64,000 nucleotides of DNA, taken from contig VZSF01001081.1 of the NCBI GenBank assembly GCA_013398295.1, positions 200,992 through 264,991 on the forward strand. Reading direction: 5' to 3'. Below, piece after piece: positions 62,184 through 64,000 of this stretch (within the stretch, counting starts at the first letter, position 1; each line of letters starts with the position of its first letter). Made by a program: the position numbers and the translations under genes. Source of the DNA: Chionis minor (Eukaryota; Chordata; Aves; Charadriiformes; Chionididae). The notes under the pieces were generated by a model. That model did not search any database, had not been told where the DNA came from, and saw only the letters and a program-made list of their open reading frames with translations.

Positions 62184-64000
62184 GTATGTCTCTCTGCTAT
62201 TTTCCATACTAAGGCTCCCTACCTGTATTTCTGCAAAACTCTCACTAGTGTCAAGAGCTATAGCTACTCTGTAAACCCCTCTATAACAGCTTTTTAGACG
62301 GTCTTTGTGGGGGGTGGGGATGGGTTGTGGAGGCTTTTTTGTGTGGCTTTGGTGTTTGGGTTTTGTTTGGGTTTTTTGTTTGTTTTTTTAATTGCGTGGG
62401 GTTTGCAGTACTCAGGCCATCATAGATGTCCTTGGAGTCAGAACACAAAGGGTTGTTGCAAGGTCTCCTAGGAGAAACTTGCTGGCATATAAGAGAATTC
62501 CTCTGTCCTCTGCCATAGCAAACGTGGGTCAGTCAGGTTGAGAGGAAGAGCTGGAATGATTAACCTAATGAATAAATACTATTTAGGGCATGTTCACTGC
62601 GGGGTCAAGATGGGGAAGAGAAGAGTGATTTCTTAGCCAAACTACATGAATTTAGGGGTTTAAGAACCAGGAAGCCAGGTACTTTCAGAGTTAGCTCAGT
62701 TTAAAAACTGGAGTCTTAGCAAAGTTGATTTAACCTCATTGCTATTTTAACCCAAAGTTAAGAAAACATTCCCCTCCACACGGTTGGGATTCTCTTAGCT
62801 TTTGTCCAGTAGCAGATGTGAGAAATGGTGGGCCTGGCACTTACTGTGCGAGTTGAGAGCAGGAATTATTTCCTTGCTAACCTACTGCACCCCACTAATG
62901 TGGTCTGTTACCTTGGCATGAGAAAGTGTCCATCCTAATGACTCCGTTTCTGCCAGAGTTTTCTGCTCAGATTTTCATGTAGAAACATCCCCTTTAGCAT
63001 GGGGAAACAAACCCTAATGTTTCTTTGGGGATTAATTAATGTATTTTTTAATAGATAATCATGATCTGACTGTAATAGCATCACAGCACAAGGAAAGCTT
63101 TCAGCCTGTGGGCAGAAGCAAAAGGAGTTTTCAGCTGCTGCTCAAACAGGCCAGCCCCGTCTGGTGGTCCTGGCCAAGGCTGAGCGCCAGAGGGGCAGCA
63201 GGCTGCCCCTGGGCTCACTTGCCCTGGCAGCTTACCTGGAAGGCTCTTGTCAAGACAACACTAGAGCCTTCCAGATGGGCACCTGGGAAGCAGGTAAATT
63301 CCACTTTGGTTCTTCGAAACTGGGATTTTTCTGTAACTGTGGAAAAACTTCATGGTTTTGGTTTTTTGTCACAATTCATGACAAATGAAACAAAAAGTAC
63401 TAAAATTTCAATTTTTTTTCTTTTTGTGGCTGAATGCACTGTCATTCTTGCAACTGAGTAGTAATTAGTAACCTTGGAGATGGAAAGTACTATGGAAAGT
63501 GTAATAATGAAGGATATAGATATACTGAAAGAATAGAAATGCTGAATTTTCCCTCTAAAATTAGAATTTTTTACAAGGATGTACAAAGAAAGGATGGTAT
63601 AACAGCAAACTGAAGTAATAGAAACCTTTAGCACAAAAAGTTGCACTTCGGCTGTTCATTGCGGGAAGCATAAGTCTTAATCAGTTTATAAGCCAGCTTC
63701 TGTGAACAGTTACTGATATAAAACACAAGGACATCTTGTCTTCAGAACAAATAGATGTTACTGTTAATAATAGATATTTTTATTAGAAAGCATATTTAAA
63801 TATCAACTTGACACCTCTACTTGTCTATTTACATTCAATCTCAGAAAAATTAGTAGCCACAAAAAAATTTCTCTCCAAATTTCAAATTGTACAGGACCTC
63901 ATAAATTATACCAATGATTTTTTTAATGGAAAGCTAGTATAACAAATTCCACACACGCTGAGATAAATTGTGAGAGTGCAGTTACCAATTAAATGCATAT
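62184..64000 (+). other. Intron-like interval after the best exon
   Basis: It begins with a G/T-rich tract (62308-62405). A 140-codon open frame at 63039-63461 starts in intron-like sequence. Within it, 63055-63293 lies between an 'aatag' acceptor-like site and a 'gcag|gtaaat' donor, and its entry phase matches the exon at 62069. The implied Trp-rich peptide is unconvincing. Nothing else was supported. Confidence 0.4.
62308..62405 (+). repeat. G/T-rich low-complexity tract with G runs
   Basis: It opens with G6, G4 and G3 runs in 15 bases and continues as GTTTGGG-like repeats. It begins about 125 bp downstream of the donor at 62184. G runs close to a donor can act as intronic splicing enhancers; here that is inference. 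Confidence 0.7.

Overview
The window looks like one stretch of a vertebrate nuclear chromosome, almost certainly a bird. It is AT-rich and CpG-poor, has no dense gene packing, and contains no bacterial or viral gene organisation. Its clearest interspersed repeats are 3' ends of CR1 LINEs with avian hallmarks (the 'atcatagaat...ttggaagggacct' end and the short ATTCTATG-like tail). No Alu, B1, L1 or other mammalian repeats were seen. Nearly all of the long open reading frames behave like chance ORFs in intronic DNA.

Layout. 1-5 kb: a splice-flanked 99-bp open segment (177-275) and a 60-bp one (4794-4853), both on the plus strand and open only in phase 0. 5-42 kb: long intron-like DNA with four minus-oriented CR1 tails of differing age, a palindromic RFX X-box-like site (10.1 kb), a good CTCF core match (18.7 kb), an assembly gap (21.03 kb) and a triple head-to-head/tail-to-tail inverted array (21.94-22.25 kb). 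There are also degenerate DNA-transposon-like fragments near 24.7, 35.7 and 38.1 kb. 42.3-42.57 kb: a possible alternative promoter and first exon, with a ZNF143/SBS-like element and an ATG directly abutting a GTGAGT donor. 43-62 kb: intron-like DNA with two plus-oriented CR1 tails, two splice-flanked segments near 58.5-59 kb and a second gap (60.86 kb). 62069-62183: the best-supported coding exon, a Ser/Gly-rich acidic linker peptide. 62.2-64 kb: intron-like DNA starting with a G/T-rich tract.

How it fits together. The simplest reading is that most of the window is the inside of one large plus-strand gene with very long introns, possibly with an internal promoter at 42.3 kb that makes a shorter isoform. 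The frame is compatible: the ATG exon ends in phase 0 and the 62-kb exon begins in phase 0. I could not identify the gene from its peptides, so no symbol is given. All exon calls rest on splice signals plus open frame, not on homology or transcripts.
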